Part shown: positions 16,922-25,026 of the stretch, one piece after another
Layout: each line of letters opens with the position of its first letter
Numbering within the stretch: the stretch's first letter is position 1
Assembly (NCBI GenBank): GCA_965231905.1
Contig: CBDDOO010000001.1
Span: 1,178,001-1,242,000, forward strand
Reading direction: 5' to 3'
From: G963663315 sp965231905
GTDB lineage: Bacteria; Pseudomonadota; Gammaproteobacteria; Arenicellales; Poriferihabitantaceae
DNA: 64,000 nt
Position numbers and translations under genes: made by a program
Notes under the pieces: generated by a model
The model's database searches: none
What the model saw: only the letters and a program-made list of their open reading frames with translations
Told to the model about the DNA's origin: nothing

Positions 16922-17338
16922 ATGACCATTTTTAACGTCGTGGATGAATCCTCGATGATCAGACTGGGGCGGGAAGCCTGCAAGCATATCCATGCCGGCA
17001 GCGTGGTTTTCCTGAATGGAGAACCCGGCGCCGGCAAAACCACGTTTGTCCGGGGAGTCCTCAATGGTTTCGGGTACGATGGCGCGGTAACGAGCCCGAC
17101 CTACACTCTGGTGGAGACTTATGATTCAGGGGGCAGGAAAATCGTCCATCTTGATTTATACCGGATCCGTTCGCCGGTCGAACTGGAAATGATCGGGATA
17201 CGCGACATGATGACTGAAACCGCGATCAGCCTGATCGAGTGGCCCGCTCACGGGAGCGGATTTTTGCCGTGCCCTGACCTTGAAATTTCGATAGAATACT
17301 CGGGTAAGGGAAGAAGTGTCCGGATTGAACCGTGTTAA
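16922..17338 (+). CDS. tsaE: tRNA threonylcarbamoyladenosine synthesis ATPase TsaE
   Basis: The protein is 138 residues from the ATG at 16922, chosen because GGAAAG lies 6 nt upstream; an ATG at 16904 would add six residues but has no ribosome binding site. The Walker A motif is GEPGAGKTT (residues 33-41), followed by TSPTYTLVETY and HLDLYRI, the TsaE pattern, and ISLIEWPAHGSGFLP. TsaE assists TsaB and TsaD in making t6A37 of tRNAs decoding ANN codons. It is the first gene of the conserved tsaE-amiC-mutL-miaA-hfq-hflX series, which here is broken after it by a restriction-modification pair. Confidence 0.93.
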   Translation: MTIFNVVDESSMIRLGREACKHIHAGSVVFLNGEPGAGKTTFVRGVLNGFGYDGAVTSPTYTLVETYDSGGRKIVHLDLYRIRSPVELEMIGIRDMMTETAISLIEWPAHGSGFLPCPDLEISIEYSGKGRSVRIEPC

Positions 17339-17492
17339 GATCAGGCGGATCAAGCAGGAGCGTTTACACTCACTGTGGCGGTAAAGTAAACTGGCTTAAA
17401 ATCAAGCTGGCTATGTTCATGCAAAAAAATTTATTGTCGTTGATATTAGATTCTTTTAGATCGGGAGCCTGCCAGGCAATCAGTATCGACCA

Positions 17493-18452
17493 ATGAACGA
17501 ACAAATCATGCTATCGGCGCTGGCTGAACCAAAACGGAAAGATCCTTTTAACCGCATTGTGATGGGGGATGCACGTCAACAATTGCGTGATCTCCCGAAA
17601 GCGTCTGTTGATCTTAGTTTCTGGTCACCACCGTACTACGTTGGAAAGCAGTACGAGAAAGATTTGTCGTTTGATGGCTGGCAGGCGCTGATTCAGGAAG
17701 TCATCGACAGACATACACGAATCGTGAAACCTGGCGGCTTTCTTGTGGTCAATATTGGAGACATTCTGTGTTTTCCGGATTGTTCGATGCCACGATTTCA
17801 AGCCGATAACGTGCGGGGGAAAACGAATCCCGTAACACGAGATCAGGTAATTCTGGCTCGCGAATTGTATCCTGACGCGAACCGCAAAGAGTTGGGAGCA
17901 ATGCTTGGATGTAGCGAGCAAACCATTCAAAGAAGACTTGAACACAATAATGTTAGAGGTGGCAAGCATCAGGTTCCAACAAAAGTGCTATTGACAGGTT
18001 GTTTGGTAGCCGAGTGGGCCGAAGCGGCTGGATTTTATCTCTACGATCAGCGGGTATGGCATAAAGACCCATGCTGGGCTAATAGTCGATGGCATTCCAA
18101 CAGTTATCGGGCAGTAGATGAATTCGAGCATATTTATGTTTTTTGGATGCCGGGGATCGTAGAGTATGATCGGGATCGTCTCACGGATTCTGAATGGTCC
18201 GAATGGGGTTCCCGCGGGGTGTGGAGAATACGCTCAGTTAGCCGCAATGACCGGCATGAAGCAGAGTTCCCGCAGGAGCTTGCTGCACGTGTCATCCGCC
18301 TGTTTTCGCCAGAAGGAGGAGTCGTGATTGACCCTTTTGTTGGCAGTGGAACTACCACGGCAGTAGCTAAGAAACTGGACAGACAATGGTTCGGTATCGA
18401 GTCCAATGCACGATATGCCGGGATAGCCCGGGAAAGAACCAATGTCGCCTGA
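17493..18452 (+). CDS. Type II DNA methyltransferase, beta class, probably N4-cytosine
   Basis: The 319-residue protein has the beta-class motif order: motif IV SPPYY at residues 45-49 near the N-terminus and the S-adenosylmethionine motif DPFVGSGTT at 280-288 near the C-terminus. SPPY, rather than DPPY, favours N4-cytosine methylation. Between them, at about 117-152, lies a segment (ARELYPDANRKELGAMLGCS, then EQTIQRRLEHN) that reads like a helix-turn-helix and is unusual for such enzymes. It precedes and overlaps by 11 bp a nuclease resembling SfiI, so it should protect that enzyme's site; the SfiI site is GGCCNNNNNGGCC, but whether this pair shares it is unknown. It lies 154 nt after tsaE with its own AT-rich upstream region. 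Confidence 0.88.
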   Translation: MNEQIMLSALAEPKRKDPFNRIVMGDARQQLRDLPKASVDLSFWSPPYYVGKQYEKDLSFDGWQALIQEVIDRHTRIVKPGGFLVVNIGDILCFPDCSMPRFQADNVRGKTNPVTRDQVILARELYPDANRKELGAMLGCSEQTIQRRLEHNNVRGGKHQVPTKVLLTGCLVAEWAEAAGFYLYDQRVWHKDPCWANSRWHSNSYRAVDEFEHIYVFWMPGIVEYDRDRLTDSEWSEWGSRGVWRIRSVSRNDRHEAEFPQELAARVIRLFSPEGGVVIDPFVGSGTTTAVAKKLDRQWFGIESNARYAGIARERTNVA

Positions 18453-19101
18453 CGATCTGGAGCGCTTGGAACAGACGGTCATGGAGGTGGTGGTGCAAGC
18501 TATCACAGACTATCGCGATCAGGCCGTTACGATATTTCAAGAGGAAACAGACCTGCCACAAGACATTGCAGAGGATATTACCAGAGAGGCGCTGGAGGCA
18601 ATGGGGGTTTCTGGTATCAGTGAACGACTGTACGGCAAGGTTGATTACAAGAAAGCGATTTATGCATTTTTGCCAAGCCCCCAGCCAGTTGCCTTGATGC
18701 TTGACGCAAAGGCCGAGAAACCCAACGGGAACAGAACAGCCACAATCCAGATGTCTCAAACGTCAATGAAGGTGAAAATGCAACGCGCCGGTGTGGCTTT
18801 GGAAGAACCGGGCCGACTCGACACGTTCATTAAGCGTGGGCATCGTAAACTGTGCGTGGTTACGGTTATCGCCAAGTATGTTTATGAAGAAACCGGCGGC
18901 GCCCGACAGTTGCGAAGAATCATTGTAGCCTGCATACCGAACGGTGTTCTGCAAGAACGCTACAATCCAACGGTGACAGACACCATTTGGCTGGCCGGGC
19001 GCAATGCTCCCACATTGGGGGAGGATTTCAGGGTGCGATTAAGTTACGCGAAACTCCAGAAAAAAGCTCAATGGAGAGTCAGGGAGATTAATTTGTGTTG
19101 A
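18442..19101 (+). CDS. Restriction endonuclease, SfiI family
   Basis: The 219-residue protein resembles SfiI, which I recall as a 269-residue tetramer cutting GGCCNNNNNGGCC. Shared features are the N-terminal helix (LEQTVMEVVVQAITDYRDQA), the LPSP...LDAK region, RYNP near residue 170, and WRVREI near the end. The nuclease site is D68 (KVDYKK) plus D88-A-K90 (LMLDAKAEK), close in spacing to the D79/D100/K102 of SfiI from memory. The protein is about 50 residues shorter than SfiI, mainly at the ends. Its start overlaps the methylase by 11 bp, so the pair is translationally coupled with the methylase made first. No controller protein gene is present. Confidence 0.82.
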   Translation: MSPDDLERLEQTVMEVVVQAITDYRDQAVTIFQEETDLPQDIAEDITREALEAMGVSGISERLYGKVDYKKAIYAFLPSPQPVALMLDAKAEKPNGNRTATIQMSQTSMKVKMQRAGVALEEPGRLDTFIKRGHRKLCVVTVIAKYVYEETGGARQLRRIIVACIPNGVLQERYNPTVTDTIWLAGRNAPTLGEDFRVRLSYAKLQKKAQWRVREINLC

Positions 19102-19145
19102 ACGAGAAGCTCTCGGAAAACCAATGAGCAAGGTTACTCTTCACA

Positions 19146-19167
19146 AAAAAATCAGACAAGATTTTTT
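19146..19167 (+). terminator. Weak A/T-rich stem-loop after the nuclease gene
   Basis: AAAAAATC (19146-19153) pairs with GATTTTTT (19160-19167) around AGACAA. It ends in a T-run like an intrinsic terminator but has only one G-C pair, so it would be weak. It lies between the nuclease stop and the amiC start and may only partly separate the inserted genes from the core operon. Confidence 0.3.
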
Positions 19168-19190
19168 CAGATAAAAATCGGATACCCTGA

Positions 19191-20342
19191 GTGAACCCGT
19201 TTATCCGAAACCTGTTGATTTGCGGCCTGCTGTTGGGTCAGTGGAACGCCGCCCTTGCCGCCGTGATTAACGATATCCGCATGTGGCATGCTCCCGACCG
19301 CACCCGAATCGTGCTCGATATGGACGAGAGTGTGGACTTCAAGGAGTTTACCCTGAAGTCTCCCGACCGCGTTGTGATTGATCTGCCTCAAACAAAACTG
19401 AACCGCAAGCTCCCCGCCCCGGACTCGACAGGGCAGTTTATTGCCCGGATGCGTGAGGGTTATCCCACTGAAGGTGTGTTGCGGCTGGTTTTCGACCTTA
19501 AAAAACCGGTGCGATATGTGATTCGATTATTCAAGCCGATTGATCACTATCAGTATCGCCTGGTTATGGATTATTATCCGAAAGAGTCTGCAATCAGTAT
19601 GGCCCAACCTGAAAAGAAGACCCCCCGGAACGGTCGGGTCGATCAGGATTTGTTGATCCTGATCGACCCCGGACATGGCGGAGAGGATCCGGGCGCTCTG
19701 GGAAGAAAGACACAGGAAAAAAAGGTGGTGCTTCAAATTGCGAAAAAGCTGAAGGAGAAAGTGGACAAGGAACCCGGAATGCGCGCGGAACTCACGCGCA
19801 AGGGGGATTACTATGTCGGATTGCGCAAACGAATCAGGATGGCCCGCAAACTCAAGGCGGACTTGTTCGTTTCAATTCACGCTGACGCATTCAAGGATAA
19901 AAGGGTCCATGGCTCTTCTGTGTATGCGTTATCCCGAAAGGGCGCGACCAGTGAATCAGCAAGACGGTTGGCTGACAAGGAAAACGCGTCGGATCGGATA
20001 GGAGGGGTTATCCTGGCTGACAAGGAGGACACGTTTGCCGAAGCATGGATCGATATGTCGATGACCAAAACGGTCAGTGAAAGCCTTGCACTCGGGCGGG
20101 AAGTGCTGGACGAATTGAAGAAAATCGGACCTGTGCACAGCAAGCGCGTAGAGCAGGCGGGATTCGTGGTGTTGAAATCACCCGAGATCCCTTCAATCCT
20201 GGTGGAAACGGCCTATATTACGAACTCGAAAGAGGAAAAGTTGTTACGAAGCGCGAAGCATCAACATCGCATCGGCGACGCGGTATTGGCGGGAATCAGG
20301 AGATACCTCAAAAACAACCCGTATATCTATGCAAACTATTGA
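19191..20342 (+). CDS. amiC: N-acetylmuramoyl-L-alanine amidase, AmiC/AmiB type
   Basis: The 383-residue exported protein starts at GTG (19191) with signal peptide MNPFIRNLLICGLLLGQWNA, cleaved near ALAA-VIND. An AMIN domain (about residues 25-125) targets it to septal or pole peptidoglycan, and an Amidase_3 zinc domain follows (about 155-375) with LIDPGHGGEDPGALG, VSIHADAF and ILVETAYITN carrying the metal ligands. It cleaves the amide between MurNAc and the stem peptide during daughter-cell separation. There is no C-terminal LysM domain, unlike E. coli AmiB-type enzymes of some species. The gene keeps its usual place before mutL, but its usual upstream neighbour tsaE is now 1.85 kb away. 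Confidence 0.92.
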   Translation: MNPFIRNLLICGLLLGQWNAALAAVINDIRMWHAPDRTRIVLDMDESVDFKEFTLKSPDRVVIDLPQTKLNRKLPAPDSTGQFIARMREGYPTEGVLRLVFDLKKPVRYVIRLFKPIDHYQYRLVMDYYPKESAISMAQPEKKTPRNGRVDQDLLILIDPGHGGEDPGALGRKTQEKKVVLQIAKKLKEKVDKEPGMRAELTRKGDYYVGLRKRIRMARKLKADLFVSIHADAFKDKRVHGSSVYALSRKGATSESARRLADKENASDRIGGVILADKEDTFAEAWIDMSMTKTVSESLALGREVLDELKKIGPVHSKRVEQAGFVVLKSPEIPSILVETAYITNSKEEKLLRSAKHQHRIGDAVLAGIRRYLKNNPYIYANY

Positions 20343-20355
20343 CTCCGGCTCCAGC

Positions 20356-22164
20356 ATGAAAAACCGTCAAATCAGGCAGCTTGACGACAGGCTGATCAAT
20401 CAGATTGCAGCCGGAGAAGTGGTGGAACGACCGGCGTCCCTGTTAAAGGAACTGCTGGAAAACAGTATTGACGCCAGCGCCGCGAAAATTGAAATCCAGG
20501 TTGATCGGGGCGGAATGAAACGGATTCAGGTGGCGGACAATGGTTTCGGGATTCCGCGGGAACAGTTGACGCTCGCGCTCGCGCGCCATGCAACCAGCAA
20601 GCTGGTTGCCGCGGAAGATCTGTTTCAGGTCAAGACACTGGGATTTCGCGGTGAGGCGTTGCCCAGCATTGCCGCGGTTTCCCGGTTGACGCTCGCTTCG
20701 CGCACCCCGGACCAGGACCGGGGATACCAGGTGGCGGTGCAGGGAGGGCGCGGGATTTGCGCGCCGGCGCCGGTGGCGCACCCGGTTGGTACGACGGTGG
20801 AGGTTCAGGACCTGTTTTACAATACACCGGCCCGGAGGAAATTCCTGCGAACCGAGAAAACCGAGTTCAATCATTGCGACCAGACCGTTAAAAAGATTGC
20901 GTTGAGCCAGCCGACACTGGAAGTGGTTTTCATGAACGACGGGAAAACGGTGTTTCACGTATTGCCGGCGAATACCGAAGAAGCCGTTAAGAAGAGAATT
21001 TCCAGTATTTGCGGGACACAGTTCTCCAGGCAGTGCGTTTATCTTCAAAGCCAGGTTGAAACTTATGCTCTGTCAGGCTGGACAGGGTTGCCGACATTTT
21101 CACGCGCCGGACGGGATTTGCAGTATTTCTATGTGAACGGCAGGGCGGTGAAGGACAATCTGATTGCCCACGCAGTTCGTCGAGCCTATAACGATGTGCT
21201 GTATCATGGCAGGCATCCGGCGTTTATCCTGTTTCTGGATGTAAGGCCCGACCTGGTCGATGTTAATGTCCATCCCGCAAAAAACGAAGTCCGGTTCCGC
21301 GAAAGCCGTCTGGTCCACAATTATATTTACCGGACCCTGCATCACACGATTTCCGGGTTGACTCCGAGGGATAGTGAAGTGAGTCCGCCCGCTCCGGTAA
21401 ATATTCCATTGGGGTCTGCCAATATGGGGGGGCGCGGACGTTACCCGATGCAGCAAAATCTCAAGCGGCAAGTCAGCGAACAGTTGCAGGGGTACGACGC
21501 CCTGATTCGGAGTTATCGAAATCATGAGGTTGAATCGGGTGACGTGTCCGGGCAGCCAGTGGCCGGGAATGATCAGGACGTTCCGCCGCTGGGCTATGCC
21601 ATTGCACAGTTGAAGGGAATCTATATCCTGGCCGAGAACAGTGAAGGGCTGATCATGGTGGACATGCACGCCGCCCATGAAAGGATCACTTATGAAACAC
21701 TTAAAACCCAGGCCGGAGAGAACGGCCTGAACAGTCAGCCTTTGCTGGTGCCGGTGCAGATCAATGTGAGCCAGACGGAAGCCCGGCTGGCGGAAGATTA
21801 TATGGATGAATTCAAAAATCTCGGCGTCGAGATAGATCGGCTGGGTGAGGAAAAACTGGTGATCCGGTCCATGCCTGAGTTGCTGTCCCGGTCGAACGTC
21901 GAAGAGCTGATCAGGGATACACTGTCCGATTTGATCGAGTTTGGCGCCAGCGAACGAATACAGGATGCACAGAATGAAATACTGTCATCGGTAGCGTGTC
22001 ATGGTTCGGTGCGGGCGAATCGAAAACTCGAGTTGGTCGAGATGAACGCGTTACTGCGGCAAATGGAAGAAGTCGAGCGTTCCGGGCAATGCAATCATGG
22101 CCGGCCAACCTGGATGAGCGTGTCGCTGGGTGAAATCGACAAATGGTTCATGCGTGGCCGGTAG
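20356..22164 (+). CDS. mutL: DNA mismatch repair protein MutL
   Basis: The ATG at 20356 gives 602 residues starting MKNRQIRQLDDRLINQIAAG; an in-frame ATG at 20329 would add nine residues and overlap amiC. The GHKL ATPase site is complete: E35 and N36 in LLENSID, DNGFGI, and TLGFRGEALPSIA. The C-terminal domain carries DMHAAHER at about residues 436-443, a variant of the metal-binding DQHA(X)2E motif, so this MutL is probably an endonuclease that nicks DNA itself, as in species lacking MutH. The second metal-site motif CHGSVRANRKL is also present. It links MutS mismatch recognition to strand removal. Confidence 0.94.
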   Translation: MKNRQIRQLDDRLINQIAAGEVVERPASLLKELLENSIDASAAKIEIQVDRGGMKRIQVADNGFGIPREQLTLALARHATSKLVAAEDLFQVKTLGFRGEALPSIAAVSRLTLASRTPDQDRGYQVAVQGGRGICAPAPVAHPVGTTVEVQDLFYNTPARRKFLRTEKTEFNHCDQTVKKIALSQPTLEVVFMNDGKTVFHVLPANTEEAVKKRISSICGTQFSRQCVYLQSQVETYALSGWTGLPTFSRAGRDLQYFYVNGRAVKDNLIAHAVRRAYNDVLYHGRHPAFILFLDVRPDLVDVNVHPAKNEVRFRESRLVHNYIYRTLHHTISGLTPRDSEVSPPAPVNIPLGSANMGGRGRYPMQQNLKRQVSEQLQGYDALIRSYRNHEVESGDVSGQPVAGNDQDVPPLGYAIAQLKGIYILAENSEGLIMVDMHAAHERITYETLKTQAGENGLNSQPLLVPVQINVSQTEARLAEDYMDEFKNLGVEIDRLGEEKLVIRSMPELLSRSNVEELIRDTLSDLIEFGASERIQDAQNEILSSVACHGSVRANRKLELVEMNALLRQMEEVERSGQCNHGRPTWMSVSLGEIDKWFMRGR

Positions 22165-23134
22165 CCAACAGGCGGTTGTATTCCTGATGGGGCCGACAGC
22201 GTCCGGAAAGACCGAAATTGCCGCACAGATACAGGAGGAATTTGAAAGCGAACTGGTCAGTGTGGATGCTGCCCAGGTATATCGCGGAATGGATATCGGC
22301 ACGGCAAAACCGGACCCCGGGTTCCTGGATCGTCACCCTCATCACCTGATTGATATTCGTGACCCCGGTGAGCCTTATTCATCTGCCGAGTTTTGCAGTG
22401 ACGCAGCCTGTCTGATTGAATCGATCATCAGTCGAAATAATCTTCCTGTGCTGGTGGGGGGGACCCTGTTTTACTTCTCTGCTATCGAAAATGGCTTATC
22501 GGCGCTGCCTTCGACCGATGCGGGGACCCGGATGCGAGTCAGGGATGAGATTGATCGTCAGGGACTGAAATCGGTTTACGATCAGCTCGCGCGGATTGAT
22601 CCCGGCATCGCGCGGAGACTGGCGCCGACAGACTCGCAAAGAATTCAGCGAGCGGTCGAAATTTACAGATTGACCGGAACCCCGCCGTCTGAGCTGATTG
22701 TTCAAACCCGGAGGCAGGGGTTAAACCGCCCGATCATAAAAATTGCATTGTTTACAGGAGATCGAAAGGTATTGCATAAAAGGATAGAAACCCGCTTCGA
22801 AACCATGATTGAGCGAGGTCTTGTGGCGGAGGTGGAGTCCCTGATATCAAACCTGGACAACCCTTCACTGTTGCCGTCAATGCGATGCGCGGGGTATCGA
22901 CAGGTCGTTCAATATCTGTGTGGGGATGCAGATTACAGTCAGATGATACAAAATGCCATTGCCGCAACCCGGCAACTCGCCAAGCGGCAACTGACCTGGT
23001 TGAGAAATCAATCGAACGTCGTCTGGTTCGACACCGAACGCGCCGGTGTATCCGATTCCATATTGACTTATTTGAAAGAGCGCTCGCAGACCATGAACTG
23101 CAGAAAGACTACAGATTGCCATTTCACTTTATGA
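22130..23134 (+). CDS. miaA: tRNA dimethylallyltransferase
   Basis: MiaA adds the dimethylallyl group to A37 of tRNAs reading UNN codons. The frame from GTG 22130 gives 334 residues and overlaps mutL by 35 bp; a second GTG at 22154 would give 326 residues and a smaller overlap. Motifs are the P-loop LMGPTASGKT, VDAAQVYRGMDIGTAKP (an Asp where E. coli has DSA), VGGTLFYFSAIENGLS and RQLAKRQLTWLR, followed by WFD. The protein is slightly longer than E. coli MiaA (316). The order miaA-hfq is conserved in the class. Confidence 0.93.
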   Translation: MKSTNGSCVAGSQQAVVFLMGPTASGKTEIAAQIQEEFESELVSVDAAQVYRGMDIGTAKPDPGFLDRHPHHLIDIRDPGEPYSSAEFCSDAACLIESIISRNNLPVLVGGTLFYFSAIENGLSALPSTDAGTRMRVRDEIDRQGLKSVYDQLARIDPGIARRLAPTDSQRIQRAVEIYRLTGTPPSELIVQTRRQGLNRPIIKIALFTGDRKVLHKRIETRFETMIERGLVAEVESLISNLDNPSLLPSMRCAGYRQVVQYLCGDADYSQMIQNAIAATRQLAKRQLTWLRNQSNVVWFDTERAGVSDSILTYLKERSQTMNCRKTTDCHFTL

Positions 23135-23262
23135 TAGTATGGTATGGAAGTTCGGGATTCTGCCGATCACCGGCCGGGCAGGCCGATCATTAAGCCAGGA
23201 ACCGGGTTTGAGGCTGGGAACCTCCAGTATGAAGCGATTAAAAATAAGAAAAGGTGAATATC

Positions 23263-23523
23263 ATGACACAACAACGAGGAACGGTTTTGCAGGAACCATT
23301 CTTGAACACACTGAGAAAAGAGCGAATCCCGGTATCCATATTTCTGGTAAACGGAATCAAGTTACAGGGTCAGGTGGACTCGTTTGATCAGTTTGTTATT
23401 CTTCTTCGCAATACCGTAAATCAAATGATTTACAAGCATGCGATTTCCACCATTGTTCCAGCGCGAGCCGTTCGAATTGCGCCGGAGGGCGTTGATCCGG
23501 AAAGCCGGAATGAGAACCAATAG
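23263..23523 (+). CDS. hfq: RNA chaperone Hfq
   Basis: The 86-residue protein starts at the ATG at 23263, 4 nt after AAGGTGAAT, which serves as ribosome binding site; a GTG at 23254 lies within that site and is less likely. Sm1 and Sm2 motifs are intact: VSIFLVNGIKLQGQVDSFDQ, then ILLRNTVNQMIYKHAISTIV, and R-residues for the rim site in NTLRKERIP. The C-terminal tail is short and acidic (EGVDPESRNENQ). Hfq forms a hexamer that pairs small RNAs with mRNAs. It stands 128 nt after miaA, so it may also have its own promoter. Confidence 0.96.
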   Translation: MTQQRGTVLQEPFLNTLRKERIPVSIFLVNGIKLQGQVDSFDQFVILLRNTVNQMIYKHAISTIVPARAVRIAPEGVDPESRNENQ

Positions 23524-23550
23524 AGTCAACTTGCCATTCCCCGGGGGTTT

Positions 23551-24864
23551 TTGATCCTGTTTGGTTCAGTAGAAGATCAAATCGACCAGAAAGGGTTGGG
23601 AGAGCGGGCCATTCTGGTACGGCAGGAAGTTCTGCCTTGTGTGGAGCCCGGGAAGGTTCTGGAAGAGTTGTCACAGCTTGCCAGGTCAGCGGGCGCCGAG
23701 GTCTGCCATTGTCTGGTAACGGTCAGACCGAAGCCGGTATCCGCGACATTTATCGGCAAGGGCAAGGTTCAGGAGTTGGCGGACCTGGTCAGGCGGGAGG
23801 ATGCGACGCTGGTTATTTTTGACCATGCAATCGGTCCGATACAGGAAAGAAATATTGAAAGGATCGTTTGTTGCAGGGTATTGGGCCGGCCGGGGCTGAT
23901 CCTGGATATTTTTGCCCGGCGCGCGACATCGAGTGAGGGGAAATTGCAGGTTGAACTGGCGCAGCTCAGGCACCTGTCAACCAGGCTGGTACGTGGCTGG
24001 ACCCACCTTGAACGACAAAAGGGAGGAATCGGACTCAGGGGGCCCGGGGAGTCCCAGCTCGAAACAGACCGGCGCCTGATCGGCAAACGCATAAAAACGC
24101 TTGCTCGCAGACTCGACCGGGTGGAAGCGCAAAGATCACTCCGAAGAAGGGCCCGACACAGGAAGCCTGTGCCAACCATTTCACTGGTAGGTTATACCAA
24201 TGCCGGAAAGTCTTCACTGTTCAGAGCCCTGACAGGCGAGAATGTACTGGTTGAAGACAAATTGTTTGCCACACTGGACCCGACCATGCGCCGACTGGAA
24301 ATTCCCGCTTTCGGGGAGGTCGTGTTATCCGATACGGTGGGATTCATCCGGGATTTGCCGCATGCCCTGGTTGCAGCTTTCCATTCGACTCTGGAAGAGG
24401 TTGCGAGCGCCAGTTGTCTGTTGCTGGTCAATGATTTTTCTGACCCGGACCACGCTGAATTTCACCAGCATGTTTTGCGGGTACTGCGGGAAATTGGCGC
24501 CGATTCCATTCCCGTTATTACCGTTTTCAACAAAATTGACCTGACCGCCGACCTGCCCCGTATAAAAACCAATAAGGAAGGGGAGGTCGGCAGGGTCTGG
24601 CTCTCGGCTGAATCCGGGGCGGGTCTTGATCTGTTGCTCGATTGTATTCGCTCCCTGCTGTCAAGGTCACACCGGATATTCATATTAACTCTGGCGCCAC
24701 AAGCTGGCGCCTTGCGGTCACAGCTTTATCAGAAATGTCAGGTGATGGAAGAAAGTACGGACGATTCCGGCAGTATCTCCATGACCGTGAAGATGGAACC
24801 GGCGGTATGGGGTTGGCTGGCGTCACAGAAACAGCATTACGGATTATGGAGTCATGATACATGA
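23551..24864 (+). CDS. hflX: Ribosome-associated GTPase HflX
   Basis: The 437-residue protein seems to start at TTG (23551), 27 nt after hfq. The HflX N-domain carries TFIGKGKVQELADLVR and the glycine-rich linker LERQKGGIGLRGPGESQLET. The G domain has G1 GYTNAGKS, G3 DTVGFIRDLPH and G4 FNKID. The enzyme splits stalled 70S ribosomes, notably after heat shock. Downstream in many relatives come hflK and hflC; here they are absent and gyrA follows after 162 nt. Confidence 0.94.
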   Translation: MILFGSVEDQIDQKGLGERAILVRQEVLPCVEPGKVLEELSQLARSAGAEVCHCLVTVRPKPVSATFIGKGKVQELADLVRREDATLVIFDHAIGPIQERNIERIVCCRVLGRPGLILDIFARRATSSEGKLQVELAQLRHLSTRLVRGWTHLERQKGGIGLRGPGESQLETDRRLIGKRIKTLARRLDRVEAQRSLRRRARHRKPVPTISLVGYTNAGKSSLFRALTGENVLVEDKLFATLDPTMRRLEIPAFGEVVLSDTVGFIRDLPHALVAAFHSTLEEVASASCLLLVNDFSDPDHAEFHQHVLRVLREIGADSIPVITVFNKIDLTADLPRIKTNKEGEVGRVWLSAESGAGLDLLLDCIRSLLSRSHRIFILTLAPQAGALRSQLYQKCQVMEESTDDSGSISMTVKMEPAVWGWLASQKQHYGLWSHDT

Positions 24865-24909
24865 CCCGATTGGGTCGTAATGTGATAAAATCCGGGGTAC
24901 AGGGCGTAA

Positions 24910-24930
24910 CCGGACTCTTTATCAGTCCGG
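24910..24930 (+). terminator. Stem-loop after hflX
   Basis: CCGGACT (24910-24916) and AGTCCGG (24924-24930) form a perfect 7-bp stem around CTTTATC. Only scattered T residues follow, so it is a possible but weak terminator of the hfq-hflX transcript. The remaining 95 nt to gyrA are A/T-rich and contain TATAAT at 24948-24953 and several similar hexamers, but no convincing -35 partner, so the gyrA promoter cannot be placed exactly. Confidence 0.4.
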
Positions 24931-25026
24931 CGCTTGATACTTTTCAATATAATGATTCAATTCAATATCTTATATTTGATTATGAAAGTATATTATAGCT
25001 ATTTGTTTTAACCTCGAAACACACTG

